From DATJMJ01 sp035503915 (GTDB lineage Bacteria; Actinomycetota; Acidimicrobiia; Acidimicrobiales; Palsa-688), in NCBI GenBank assembly GCA_035503915.1, contig DATJSU010000010.1, positions 39,550-103,549 on the forward strand: a DNA stretch of 64,000 bases. The letters run 5' to 3'. Numbering within the stretch: position 1 is the stretch's first letter; every line of letters begins with the position of its first letter. The notes beneath the pieces are model-generated. The model did not search any database, was not told the DNA's origin, and saw nothing but the letters and a program-made list of their open reading frames with translations. Position numbers and translations under genes: made by a program. Shown piece after piece: positions 1-7,061 of the stretch.

Positions 1-408
1 AAACGAAGCCTTTGTCACCGAAGCGCCCGAAATAGTGAGCGCCCCCCATACCTTGCTCGTTCGCCCAACGGCTGTCGACTGCTGGCCGACAAGGACCTCT
101 TGTACCCGGTAGCCGACGACCGAGCCGGTGCCGACGTTCCATTTCCCAGGCAAGGCAAGGGCACCGGTCAATTTCGCTTTCGACGAGCTGGCCGCACCGG
201 CGCCGGTCGTAGACGAAGGGGAGCCTGCATTGGCTGTTGTCCTGCGCGACGCGGGCGGCAGCGACAACTTTGCCGGCGCAGGTCCCTCGATGAAATGGAT
301 GAAGACAAAAGGCCCGGCAACTCCGAGCACTACGAGGACAGCGGCTCCCGCTAAAATCCAAGGCGCCAACCTTCGGCGGCGCGGCGTAGCTGTCGGCTTG
401 GACGGCAC
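1..408 (-). CDS. YceI family protein, membrane-anchored, C-terminus outside window
   Basis: The minus strand is open from a GTG at 408 to the window edge (136 codons). An AAGGA lies 8 nt before the GTG. A basic N-terminus (RRRR near residues 11-14) leads into one hydrophobic segment at about residues 16-38, then a Ser/Thr/Ala-rich linker, then the start of a beta-rich domain. Its GKWNVGTGS, VGYRVQE and TAVGRTSKVWG blocks match the opening strands of actinobacterial YceI (lipocalin-like, polyisoprenoid-binding) proteins. It is probably an extracytoplasmic anchored protein. It is divergent from the two-component genes at 798-3048. In actinobacteria YceI genes often lie with ApbE/FMN-binding and two-component genes, consistent with the apbE fragment at 3056. 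The family call is good; the ligand is unknown. Confidence 0.72.
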   Translation of the reverse strand, partial: MPSKPTATPRRRRLAPWILAGAAVLVVLGVAGPFVFIHFIEGPAPAKLSLPPASRRTTANAGSPSSTTGAGAASSSKAKLTGALALPGKWNVGTGSVVGYRVQEVLVGQQSTAVGRTSKVWGALTISGASVTKASF

Positions 409-797
409 TGGGATTATCCTTCGCGCCTCAGCTGAGAGCAGGCTGTGAGCCCCATGGGGACAGCCTTGGAGCGCGTGCCGAGGTCACAGCTCGCACCAAG
501 CGCGCACCCGAGGCGCTGTCAGAACCGAGGCATTGGCTTTGGGCATGCCTTTAAACTACAAGACCAGGGAAGAGCGCCGCTCGCTTGGCTGGGCGCGCTC
601 GAGGTGAGGCCGGCGCTCTTGGGGCCGCACGTTGCCCTCATCGCGCGCCACGGGGCCGATTGGTGGAGGGAAGTGGGGACGGGCGAAGCACCGGGCAGCT
701 ACGATTATCTCACAGCGGGCTCACAGCCGGGGCTCAGGTGGTCGTGGGGACTGCCAGCCAGGATGGCGACCACCTCACCGAGGAGGCAGTCAGTCAC
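409..797. other. Intergenic region with a long inverted repeat
   Basis: About 390 bp between the divergent YceI gene and the response regulator. No reading frame here has convincing coding character. The clear structure is a perfect 9-bp inverted repeat, AGGTGGTCG at 736-744 and CGACCACCT at 767-775, with a 22-nt loop. It ends 5 nt before the AGGAGG (781-786) that serves the response regulator. It could be a 5'-UTR hairpin or a regulator site; the sequence does not tell which. Confidence 0.5.
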
Positions 798-1481
798 ATG
801 GCAACAGCTAGCAAGGTACTGGTGGTAGACGACGAACCGTCCATAGTCGACTCCGTAGCAACGGTCCTTCGATATGAGGGTTTTGAAGTCGATGTTGCGC
901 ACAACGGGCGCAGCGCCTTGCAAAAAGCACAGCAAGGGTCTTTCGACCTGATAGTCCTTGACGTGATGCTGCCCGATCTCGACGGGCTCGAGGTAACCCG
1001 TCGCATACGTTCCGATGGCCTTGATGTGCCTGTGCTCTTCCTGACTGCCAAGGCTGACGTGGAGGACCGCATTGCGGGCCTGAGCGTGGGAGGCGACGAT
1101 TATGTTGCAAAGCCCTTCTCGCTCATGGAGATCGTGGCAAGGGCGAAGGCGATACTTCGCCGGCGGGTGCCGACCGAGGAGGACCACCGGCTGTGTTTCT
1201 CGGACGTCGTGATGGACGAGGAGACTCACGAAGTTTGGCGCGCGGGCACCTCGGTCAAGTTGACGGCGACCGAATTCAACCTGTTACGCATCTTTTTGTT
1301 GAACCCGCGACGAGTGCTGTCGAAAGACCAGATAATCGACCACGTGTGGCACTACGATTTTGGTGGCAACCAGAACATCGTCGAGACCTACGTCCGCTAC
1401 TTGCGAAAAAAGCTCGAAGCCCTCGGCCCACCGCTTATCCACACGATCCGCTTGGTCGGTTATGTGATGCGCGAGGGGTAG
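798..1481 (+). CDS. OmpR/PhoB-family response regulator
   Basis: 227-residue DNA-binding response regulator. The receiver domain spans residues 1-120, with acidic pocket D11/D12, phospho-acceptor D55 in VLDVMLPD, T83 and K105 in the AKPF motif. A winged-helix Trans_Reg_C domain covers about 130-225 and contains LTATEFNLL, RRVLSKDQI and VETYVRYLRKK. The ATG at 798 was chosen because the receiver begins right after it and AGGAGG lies at 781-786; longer upstream starts only add low-quality sequence. Four bases separate it from the kinase gene, so the two form an operon. It resembles MprA/TcrA-type regulators. The signal is unknown, but the flanking YceI gene and apbE remnant suggest envelope redox or lipid stress. 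Confidence 0.92.
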   Translation: MATASKVLVVDDEPSIVDSVATVLRYEGFEVDVAHNGRSALQKAQQGSFDLIVLDVMLPDLDGLEVTRRIRSDGLDVPVLFLTAKADVEDRIAGLSVGGDDYVAKPFSLMEIVARAKAILRRRVPTEEDHRLCFSDVVMDEETHEVWRAGTSVKLTATEFNLLRIFLLNPRRVLSKDQIIDHVWHYDFGGNQNIVETYVRYLRKKLEALGPPLIHTIRLVGYVMREG

Positions 1482-1485
1482 GCCA

Positions 1486-3048
1486 TTGTCCCTTCGCGCA
1501 CGCCTCCTCCTGGCGGTTGGCGCTATCACCTTGGTCGCTTTCATCCTTGCCGACCCGGTCGTATATGGGACGCTGCGCGCATACCTTTACAATCAAGTCG
1601 ACAACACGCTGGAGCTCTCCCACATGGCGGTGGAGCAGACGGCCGACAACCCTGGCGCTGCTCAGGATGGGGGAGGGATATTCGTCCCTCCGCCGCTCGC
1701 GCAGGGCCAAGGGCGCAATAACCCCGGCGGGACAGACCACGGCAATGGAGGAGAGATGCCGGGGGCGGACCGGGACGACGGGGGGGCTTCTGCGTTCTGT
1801 GCGCTTGGCCGCGAGAGCGCGCCCGGGATGTTCATTGAAGTCATCTCGCCATCAGGTGCAGCGGTCACGGGCGCTGCCGGGCTGGAGGAGTGCCCCGCCT
1901 TCCAGCCCGGTCGTGCTCTCTATTCGCCTAAGTTGCCAGCAAAAATCACGGGTTTTACTCGCTCGAAGGTCAACGAGGACGAGCCGGTCACCTTTTTCAC
2001 GACGGCTTCGACTGTGCCAGGTGGGCCCACATTTCGCGTGCGGGCGTCCAAGATCCCGAACGGCGACGTGGTTGTGCTCGCAACTCCCATATCGGACGTC
2101 ACCAGCACGCTCTCACAGCTTGTAGTTGCCGAGATCGTCGTAACGGCTGGGGCCCTTGTTGGTGCTCTCGTGCTAGGCCTTTGGCTGGTCAGGGTCGGGT
2201 TGCGACCGCTGCGTGACGTCGAGCGGACAGCCGAAGCGATCTCTGGTGGGGACCTGATGCACCGGGTCCCAAACCCAGACCCCCGCACCGAAGTCGGCCA
2301 TCTGGCGATGGCTTTCAATGTGATGCTGGGGCGGGTCGAACAGCTCGTCGGTGACCTGCGGGCATCGCAGGACCGCCTGCGGCGCTTCGTCGGCGACGCG
2401 TCGCACGAGCTTCGCACGCCGACGGCCGCAGTCGCCGCCTACGCGGAGCTGTTCAGGCGGGGAGCGGCTTCGCACCCCGAAGACCTCGAGCGGGCCATGC
2501 AGGGGATTGAGCGCGAGTCGGCCAGGATGGCAGGGCTGATCGAGGATCTCTTGACCTTGGCGCGCCTTGACGAGCAGCGGCCTTTGGAAGCCGAGCGGGT
2601 CGAACTCGTCGACATGGTTGTCGAGGCATGCGAAACGGCACGTTTGGTCGGGCCATCTTGGCCGGTACGGTACGCGGCGCGCGACGCTGTTGAAGTCCTC
2701 GGGGACCGAGGAGCCCTCCGGCAGGTGCTTGACAACCTCTTGGCCAATGTCCGCGCCCACACACCGCCGGGTACCGCAACGACGGTTACGGTCGGCCGCG
2801 ATGGGCATCAAGCGTTCATCGAGGTTGCTGACAACGGGCCTGGCATTTCCCAAGAGCAAGCCAAGGTGATCTTCGAACGCTTCGTCCGCTTGGACGAGTC
2901 GCGCTCGCGCGAGTCTGGGGGCGCGGGGCTGGGCTTGGCGATCGCGCACTCGATCGTGAAGGCCCACGGGGGATCTGTTCACGCGGCGCCCGCACCCGCT
3001 GGAGGGGCGCTCTTTCGAGTGACGCTGCCGGCACTTGATCCCGAGTGA
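1486..3048 (+). CDS. Sensor histidine kinase (HAMP, HisKA, HATPase)
   Basis: 520-residue membrane sensor kinase, partner of the upstream regulator. TM helix 1 is at about residues 5-28. A roughly 180-residue extracytoplasmic sensor loop follows; it is rich in Gly/Pro near 60-95 and holds two cysteines. TM helix 2 is at about 212-236, HAMP at about 237-290, and HisKA carries H307 in the ASHELRTP motif. The HATPase domain has N box DNLLANVRAH, G1 DNGPGIS and G2 GGAGLGLAI. The start is TTG at 1486, preceded by GAGGGG within the regulator's last codons. Architecture and kinase order match the MprB/TcrY class. The sensor loop was not recognised as a named domain. Confidence 0.92.
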   Translation: MSLRARLLLAVGAITLVAFILADPVVYGTLRAYLYNQVDNTLELSHMAVEQTADNPGAAQDGGGIFVPPPLAQGQGRNNPGGTDHGNGGEMPGADRDDGGASAFCALGRESAPGMFIEVISPSGAAVTGAAGLEECPAFQPGRALYSPKLPAKITGFTRSKVNEDEPVTFFTTASTVPGGPTFRVRASKIPNGDVVVLATPISDVTSTLSQLVVAEIVVTAGALVGALVLGLWLVRVGLRPLRDVERTAEAISGGDLMHRVPNPDPRTEVGHLAMAFNVMLGRVEQLVGDLRASQDRLRRFVGDASHELRTPTAAVAAYAELFRRGAASHPEDLERAMQGIERESARMAGLIEDLLTLARLDEQRPLEAERVELVDMVVEACETARLVGPSWPVRYAARDAVEVLGDRGALRQVLDNLLANVRAHTPPGTATTVTVGRDGHQAFIEVADNGPGISQEQAKVIFERFVRLDESRSRESGGAGLGLAIAHSIVKAHGGSVHAAPAPAGGALFRVTLPALDPE

Positions 3049-3055
3049 GACGGGC

Positions 3056-3295
3056 CTAAGCGGGCCGTCCGCCTTCGGGCGTTTGGTCGGGAGGCCAGCC
3101 AACAAGCTCGGCTCCCCCGTCGTCCCGCACGAGCCTGGCGGCGATGTCCCGGGCTGCGCGGTCTGCGGCGAAAGCCTTGGCGGTTGCCCCCGAGTCAATT
3201 CGCACACCTCGTGCGCCCGTTCGAGCTCGGAGCCGCTGTGCCAACCCTAATGCTGGTGCGGTAACTTCCTTGGGTGACCTGGGTGCCCGCGTCAA
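3056..3295 (-). pseudogene. Fragment of ApbE-like FAD:protein FMN transferase
   Basis: A 79-codon minus-strand frame whose middle third resembles the core of ApbE flavin transferases. The run VRIDSGATAKAFAADRAA corresponds to the conserved D-x-GatAKAxAADRAA segment and is followed by a stretch ending GGAELVG. The remaining ApbE length (about 300 residues, including the C-terminal Thr/Asp metal site) is absent. Upstream space ends at the aldo/keto reductase start, and after GGAELVG the frame degrades to Pro/Gly-rich sequence and stops. It is best read as a decayed remnant. Location beside a YceI gene and a two-component system supports this, since ApbE often accompanies them. Identification rests on one short motif. 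Confidence 0.5.
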
Positions 3296-3309
3296 GCCGG
3301 TACGAGTCG

Positions 3310-4299
3310 ATGACCTACCGTAGGTGCGGGAGCAGCGGCCTCATGCTCCCAGCGGTATCCCTCGGCTTGTGGCAGAACTTCGGCGCCACGCGCCCCCTCG
3401 AGCACTCACGGGAGGTGTTGCGGCGCGCTTTCGACCTAGGCGTGACGCATTTTGACCTCGCGAACAACTATGGCCCGCCGTACGGCTCGGCGGAGGAGAC
3501 CTTTGGCGTCGCTCTCTCCAAGGATTTCTCCGGGCTCCGGGACGAGCTGGTCATCTCGACCAAAGCCGGCTACGACATGTGGCCCGGCCCTTACGGCAAT
3601 TGGGGGTCGCGCAAGCACCTCCTCGCGAGCCTCGACCAAAGCCTTCGACGTATGGGCCTAGAGTACGTGGACATTTTCTACTCGCACCGCCTGGACCCAT
3701 CGGCTCCGATGGAAGAGACCCTCGGGGCGCTCGAGGCGGCGATCAGGCAAGGGAAGGCCCTCTATGCAGGAATCTCGTCGTATGGGGCGGGCGCCGCCTC
3801 TCACGCCGCAGAGGTCCTCGCTTCCATGGGCGTGCCGCTCCTTGTTCACCAGCCGCAATATTCGCTTTTCAACCGCTGGCCCGAGCCCGAGCTGCTGGAC
3901 GTGCTGGGGGAAAAGGGGATCGGCTGTGTGGCTTTTTCGCCCCTGGCACAGGGGCTGCTCAGCGACCGTTACTTGGAAGGGATCCCGGAAGGGTCGCGTG
4001 CGAGCGAAAAAGGTTCTCTCAAGCCGGAGATGGTCAGCGAGGACAAGCTCGCACGGGTGAGGGGGCTCGACGACATCGCCCGCAGGCGCGGTCAGTCCTT
4101 GTCCCAAATGGCGCTTGCGTGGGCTCTCCGTGACCCTCGCATGAGCTCGGTCGTGATCGGCGTGAGCAGCATGGAGCAGCTCGAGGCCAACGTGGGCGCT
4201 CTCGCGGCGCCCGGTTTCAGCCCCGATGAGCTGCGAGAGATCGATAGGTACGCGGCGGCACCGGGACAAAACATCTGGGGCAGGCCAAACCCGAGCTGA
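3310..4299 (+). CDS. yghZ: Aldo/keto reductase, YghZ (L-glyceraldehyde 3-phosphate reductase) type
   Basis: 329-residue cytoplasmic NADPH-dependent aldo/keto reductase. The (beta/alpha)8 tetrad is visible: Asp and Tyr in FDLANNYGPPYG, Lys in ISTKAGYDMWPG, His in YSHRLDP. The DMWPGPYG and PYGSAEE signatures are typical of the YghZ/AKR14 branch, which reduces L-glyceraldehyde 3-phosphate and methylglyoxal. The C-terminal cofactor segment contains SVVIGVSSMEQL. ATG 3310 was chosen because MTYRRCGSSGLMLP is the normal family N-terminus. It converges on the altronate dehydratase gene, with 17 nt between the stops. The sub-family is inferred from motifs, so the physiological substrate remains open. 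Confidence 0.88.
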   Translation: MTYRRCGSSGLMLPAVSLGLWQNFGATRPLEHSREVLRRAFDLGVTHFDLANNYGPPYGSAEETFGVALSKDFSGLRDELVISTKAGYDMWPGPYGNWGSRKHLLASLDQSLRRMGLEYVDIFYSHRLDPSAPMEETLGALEAAIRQGKALYAGISSYGAGAASHAAEVLASMGVPLLVHQPQYSLFNRWPEPELLDVLGEKGIGCVAFSPLAQGLLSDRYLEGIPEGSRASEKGSLKPEMVSEDKLARVRGLDDIARRRGQSLSQMALAWALRDPRMSSVVIGVSSMEQLEANVGALAAPGFSPDELREIDRYAAAPGQNIWGRPNPS

Positions 4300-4316
4300 G
4301 GACTTGTGCAGTTGGC

Positions 4317-5870
4317 TCAGAGAACAGCGCCGAGCTGCCAGGGAGTGAACTCCTCGTCCCCAAAGCCAAGCTCCTCGCTCTTGGACTTTTGCCCCGAGGC
4401 CACCGCAAGCACGAGGTCGAATATCTCCCGGCCAGCTTGTTCCACGCTGATGTCTCCTTGGAGGATGGGGCCACAGTCGTAGTCCATGTCCTCCTCCATC
4501 CGGCGGTACGTCGTGCTGTTCGTGGCCAATTTGATGCAAGGAGCCGGCTTGGAGCCGAACACCGAACCCCGCCCAGTCGTGAAACAGACCACGTTTGCCC
4601 CACCTGCGACCATGCCCGTGACCGACACCGGGTCGTAGCCGGGCGTGTCCATGAACACGAACCCCTTGGCAGTAATGCGCTCCGCGTACTCGTAAACAGC
4701 GCTGAGAGGCATGCTGCCGCCCTTTGCGACTGCCCCCAGGGACTTTTCGAGGATCGTCGTGAGGCCGCCCTCTTTGTTGCCAGGAGACGGGTTGTTGTCG
4801 AGGCTGGCTCCCGTCAGCTCGACATAGCGCTCCCACCAGTGGACCCGCTCTACGAGCCGTTCGCCAACCTCGCGGTTGACGGCTCGGCGGGTAAGCAGGT
4901 GCTCAGCCCCATAAATTTCGGGCGTTTCCCCGAGCACCGCTGTGCCGCCGTTGCTCACGACGAGATCGGCTGCCGCCCCCAACGCAGGGTTTGCCGTGAT
5001 GCCCGAGTAGGCGTCCGACCCGCCGCATTCGAGCCCGAGCAACACCTCGCTCGCAGGCACCGGTTGGCGACGCACTTCGTCGGCTTCCTCGACCAGCTCC
5101 CGAACGCGTGCTGTCGCTTCCCGAACCGTTGCCCGAGTGCCTCCCATCTCCTGGATTGTCATTGTCACCACGGGTGTACTGGACGGTAGGTCGAAGCCCT
5201 CAGCGAGCGCTCGCACCTGGTTGACTTCGCAGCCAAGGCCGAGGACCACGAGCGCGGCAAAATTGGGGTGTTGGGCATAGCCGGTCAGGGTCCGGCGCAA
5301 TAACTCGAAACCCTCACCTGAGCCCACCATGCCGCAACCCGAACCGTGCGTCAGAGCAACGACGCCGTCCACATGAGGATGGCTTGGGACGACGCTTGGG
5401 TCGCGCCCGCACTCGGCGGCGATCATCCGCGCCACGGTTGCTGAACAGTTGACGCTTGTCAGTACGCCAACATAGTTCCTGGTCGCAATTCGGCCATCGG
5501 GGCGGGTTATCCCCAAAAAAGCCCTCCCCTCACCGCCAATCGTCGCCCCCGGGGCAGGGAGGTCTGCCCCGAACGCGTAGTCGCGCTCCATGCGGGCAAA
5601 TGCCAGGTTGTGGGTGTGGACGTGCTCGCCGGGGCGGACGTCCTCGCGCGCCAAGCCGATCACCTGGCCGTACTTGCGAACTTCAACGCCAGCAGCCAGT
5701 GGGACCAAGGCAACCTTGTGGCCCGCTGGGATATCTTCTAGCACCGTAACGTGCTGGCCCGAAACGTCCACGACCGAGCCAGCGGGCAGCGGGACTGCTG
5801 CAATTGCCACCGAGTCCTCTGGGCGTAGGCGCAACAACCGTTTGGTCGCGCCGCTCGTACTGACTGTCAT
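4317..5870 (-). CDS. uxaA: Altronate dehydratase (UxaA family)
   Basis: 517-residue enzyme with the fused layout of the UxaA/GarD family: an N-terminal SAF domain at about residues 15-95 and a large catalytic domain containing GRIATRNYVGV, NCSATVA, HGSGCGM, GLGCEVNQ, LGLECGGSDAYSG, NPSPGNKEGG, DTPGYDP and TTGRGS. The family dehydrates D-altronate to 2-keto-3-deoxy-D-gluconate using Fe2+ or Mn2+. Length agrees with full-length UxaA, about 495-520 residues. No uxaB/uxuB or kdgK neighbour is present, so it could instead act on galactarate or another sugar acid. The ATG at 5870 gives the SAF domain its usual short leader. It fits the scattered sugar-catabolic genes of this window. Confidence 0.87.
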   Translation of the reverse strand: MTVSTSGATKRLLRLRPEDSVAIAAVPLPAGSVVDVSGQHVTVLEDIPAGHKVALVPLAAGVEVRKYGQVIGLAREDVRPGEHVHTHNLAFARMERDYAFGADLPAPGATIGGEGRAFLGITRPDGRIATRNYVGVLTSVNCSATVARMIAAECGRDPSVVPSHPHVDGVVALTHGSGCGMVGSGEGFELLRRTLTGYAQHPNFAALVVLGLGCEVNQVRALAEGFDLPSSTPVVTMTIQEMGGTRATVREATARVRELVEEADEVRRQPVPASEVLLGLECGGSDAYSGITANPALGAAADLVVSNGGTAVLGETPEIYGAEHLLTRRAVNREVGERLVERVHWWERYVELTGASLDNNPSPGNKEGGLTTILEKSLGAVAKGGSMPLSAVYEYAERITAKGFVFMDTPGYDPVSVTGMVAGGANVVCFTTGRGSVFGSKPAPCIKLATNSTTYRRMEEDMDYDCGPILQGDISVEQAGREIFDLVLAVASGQKSKSEELGFGDEEFTPWQLGAVL

Positions 5871-5965
5871 GCTGCCTGTCTAGTTCTTGCTTGGTGTCTT
5901 GCGGCGCCCGTCCATGTGGGCAAGCTAACAGCACAGCTTCGCGGCAAGCAACGGGCTCTGCGACG

Positions 5966-6994
5966 CTACGCGGCCGATCTCCTCCTCAGGCGCCACGCAA
6001 ACCGCACCACGAAAGCCAAGGCGCCTACCAGCAGAAGGGCAAAAAAGAGCGGCCCGGCTGCTCTCACAACTCCCTCGCAGCCGGCAACGAAACCGTTTAT
6101 CGCAGCGTGCCACGCCTTGTCGAGCCCTGATCGTGGTTTAGGTGGGGGAGGCGTGACAACCTTCTCGGTGAGAGCGACACCCAATGTCGCGTACGTCGTC
6201 TCGTTGGTGAGCGTCTTGAGCTGGCTTTCTATTTGGTCAAGCTGGCTCTGCAGACTGTCCAGCTGGGACTGCACTGCAAGGATGGCGCCGATGGTGGTCG
6301 CCTTCGTCATTATCGTCAGGTACTGCGTGCGGCTCGACTCGAGCGCCGTGACCTGGGCTTGAAGGTCGACGTACTGGCCCGTGACGTCGGTTGCCTGGGT
6401 CGTCTCGAAGGTCACCTTCCCGAGCGACCTCACCTCCCCGAGCACCGTCCCGAACCTCGCTAGAGGAACCTGCAAGGTGACAGACCCGGTGGCGGGCGTG
6501 CCCGGGGACGCCGATTGCGTGGAGGTGCTGGCCACGAAGCCCCCGCTGCCAACCGCGATGCCCATGAGGACATTGACGTCGCCGACCAGCTGGCTACCTG
6601 GCACGACAACCGTGACGGCGCCGGTTTCTTCTATGAGAGGTGACGCCTCTGGCGCTGCCGGCTTCCCCCCGCTCACCGCAGTGCCACCAGGCGCGGCAGC
6701 TCTTTCGAGGCTTGCTGCCGAGCGCGCCGGTGCTGCCGGCGCTCGCATGAGCATCCCCGCTCCTGAAGAATGGTATGTCGGCGTCAGCGCGACCCCGTTG
6801 AGCACGACCGTCGACGCTTTGTTGGTCGCGTTGCCTGGGCGGGAAATGGCGGCGACGAAGCCGCTGAGGCCAACGAGACCGAGCACCGCCACCACAGCGG
6901 CGAGCGCCAACGCTCGCCAGGGGATGTAACCGGCGGATGGGTGGGGCCCCCGGGCGACCCTGGGGACGAGGAGACGGCGGAGGGCAGGTCTCAT
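5966..6994 (-). CDS. DUF4349 domain membrane protein
   Basis: About 342 residues using the ATG at 6994; a longer start at 7099 would run into the divergent oligopeptidase gene. One N-terminal TM segment lies near residues 22-45. An extracytoplasmic part contains the DUF4349 pattern: TGAVTVVVPG, GGFVAST, TLQVPLARFGTVLGEVRSLGK, ATDVTGQYVDLQAQ, then a heptad-rich coiled coil (ILAVQSQLDSLQSQLDQIESQ) and YATLGVALTEK. A second TM helix near the C-terminus ends in a basic LRRRSAA tail. Function of the family is unknown; topology suggests a cell-envelope protein with an external coiled coil. The shared 67-bp upstream region probably holds divergent promoters. Confidence 0.85.
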   Translation of the reverse strand: MRPALRRLLVPRVARGPHPSAGYIPWRALALAAVVAVLGLVGLSGFVAAISRPGNATNKASTVVLNGVALTPTYHSSGAGMLMRAPAAPARSAASLERAAAPGGTAVSGGKPAAPEASPLIEETGAVTVVVPGSQLVGDVNVLMGIAVGSGGFVASTSTQSASPGTPATGSVTLQVPLARFGTVLGEVRSLGKVTFETTQATDVTGQYVDLQAQVTALESSRTQYLTIMTKATTIGAILAVQSQLDSLQSQLDQIESQLKTLTNETTYATLGVALTEKVVTPPPPKPRSGLDKAWHAAINGFVAGCEGVVRAAGPLFFALLLVGALAFVVRFAWRLRRRSAA

Positions 6995-7048
6995 GCACCA
7001 TTGGTGGGGATCTCCCTGCGAGATCAACCGGGCCGGGGGCGGGCCTGG

Positions 7049-7054
7049 TAGCTT
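7049..7054 (+). promoter_or_regulatory. Leaderless -10 element of the prolyl oligopeptidase gene
   Basis: TAGCTT ends 7 nt before the ATG at 7062 and no Shine-Dalgarno lies between. This is the TANNNT-6/8 nt-start arrangement of leaderless actinobacterial transcripts, repeated at several other genes of this window. Confidence 0.5.
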
Positions 7055-7061
7055 CGGGGCG

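Noticed and set aside
100..828. Several plus-strand open frames before the response regulator
   Set aside because: They are antisense to the YceI gene or run through the low-complexity intergenic region, with Arg/Pro-rich compositions typical of shadow frames in high-GC DNA.
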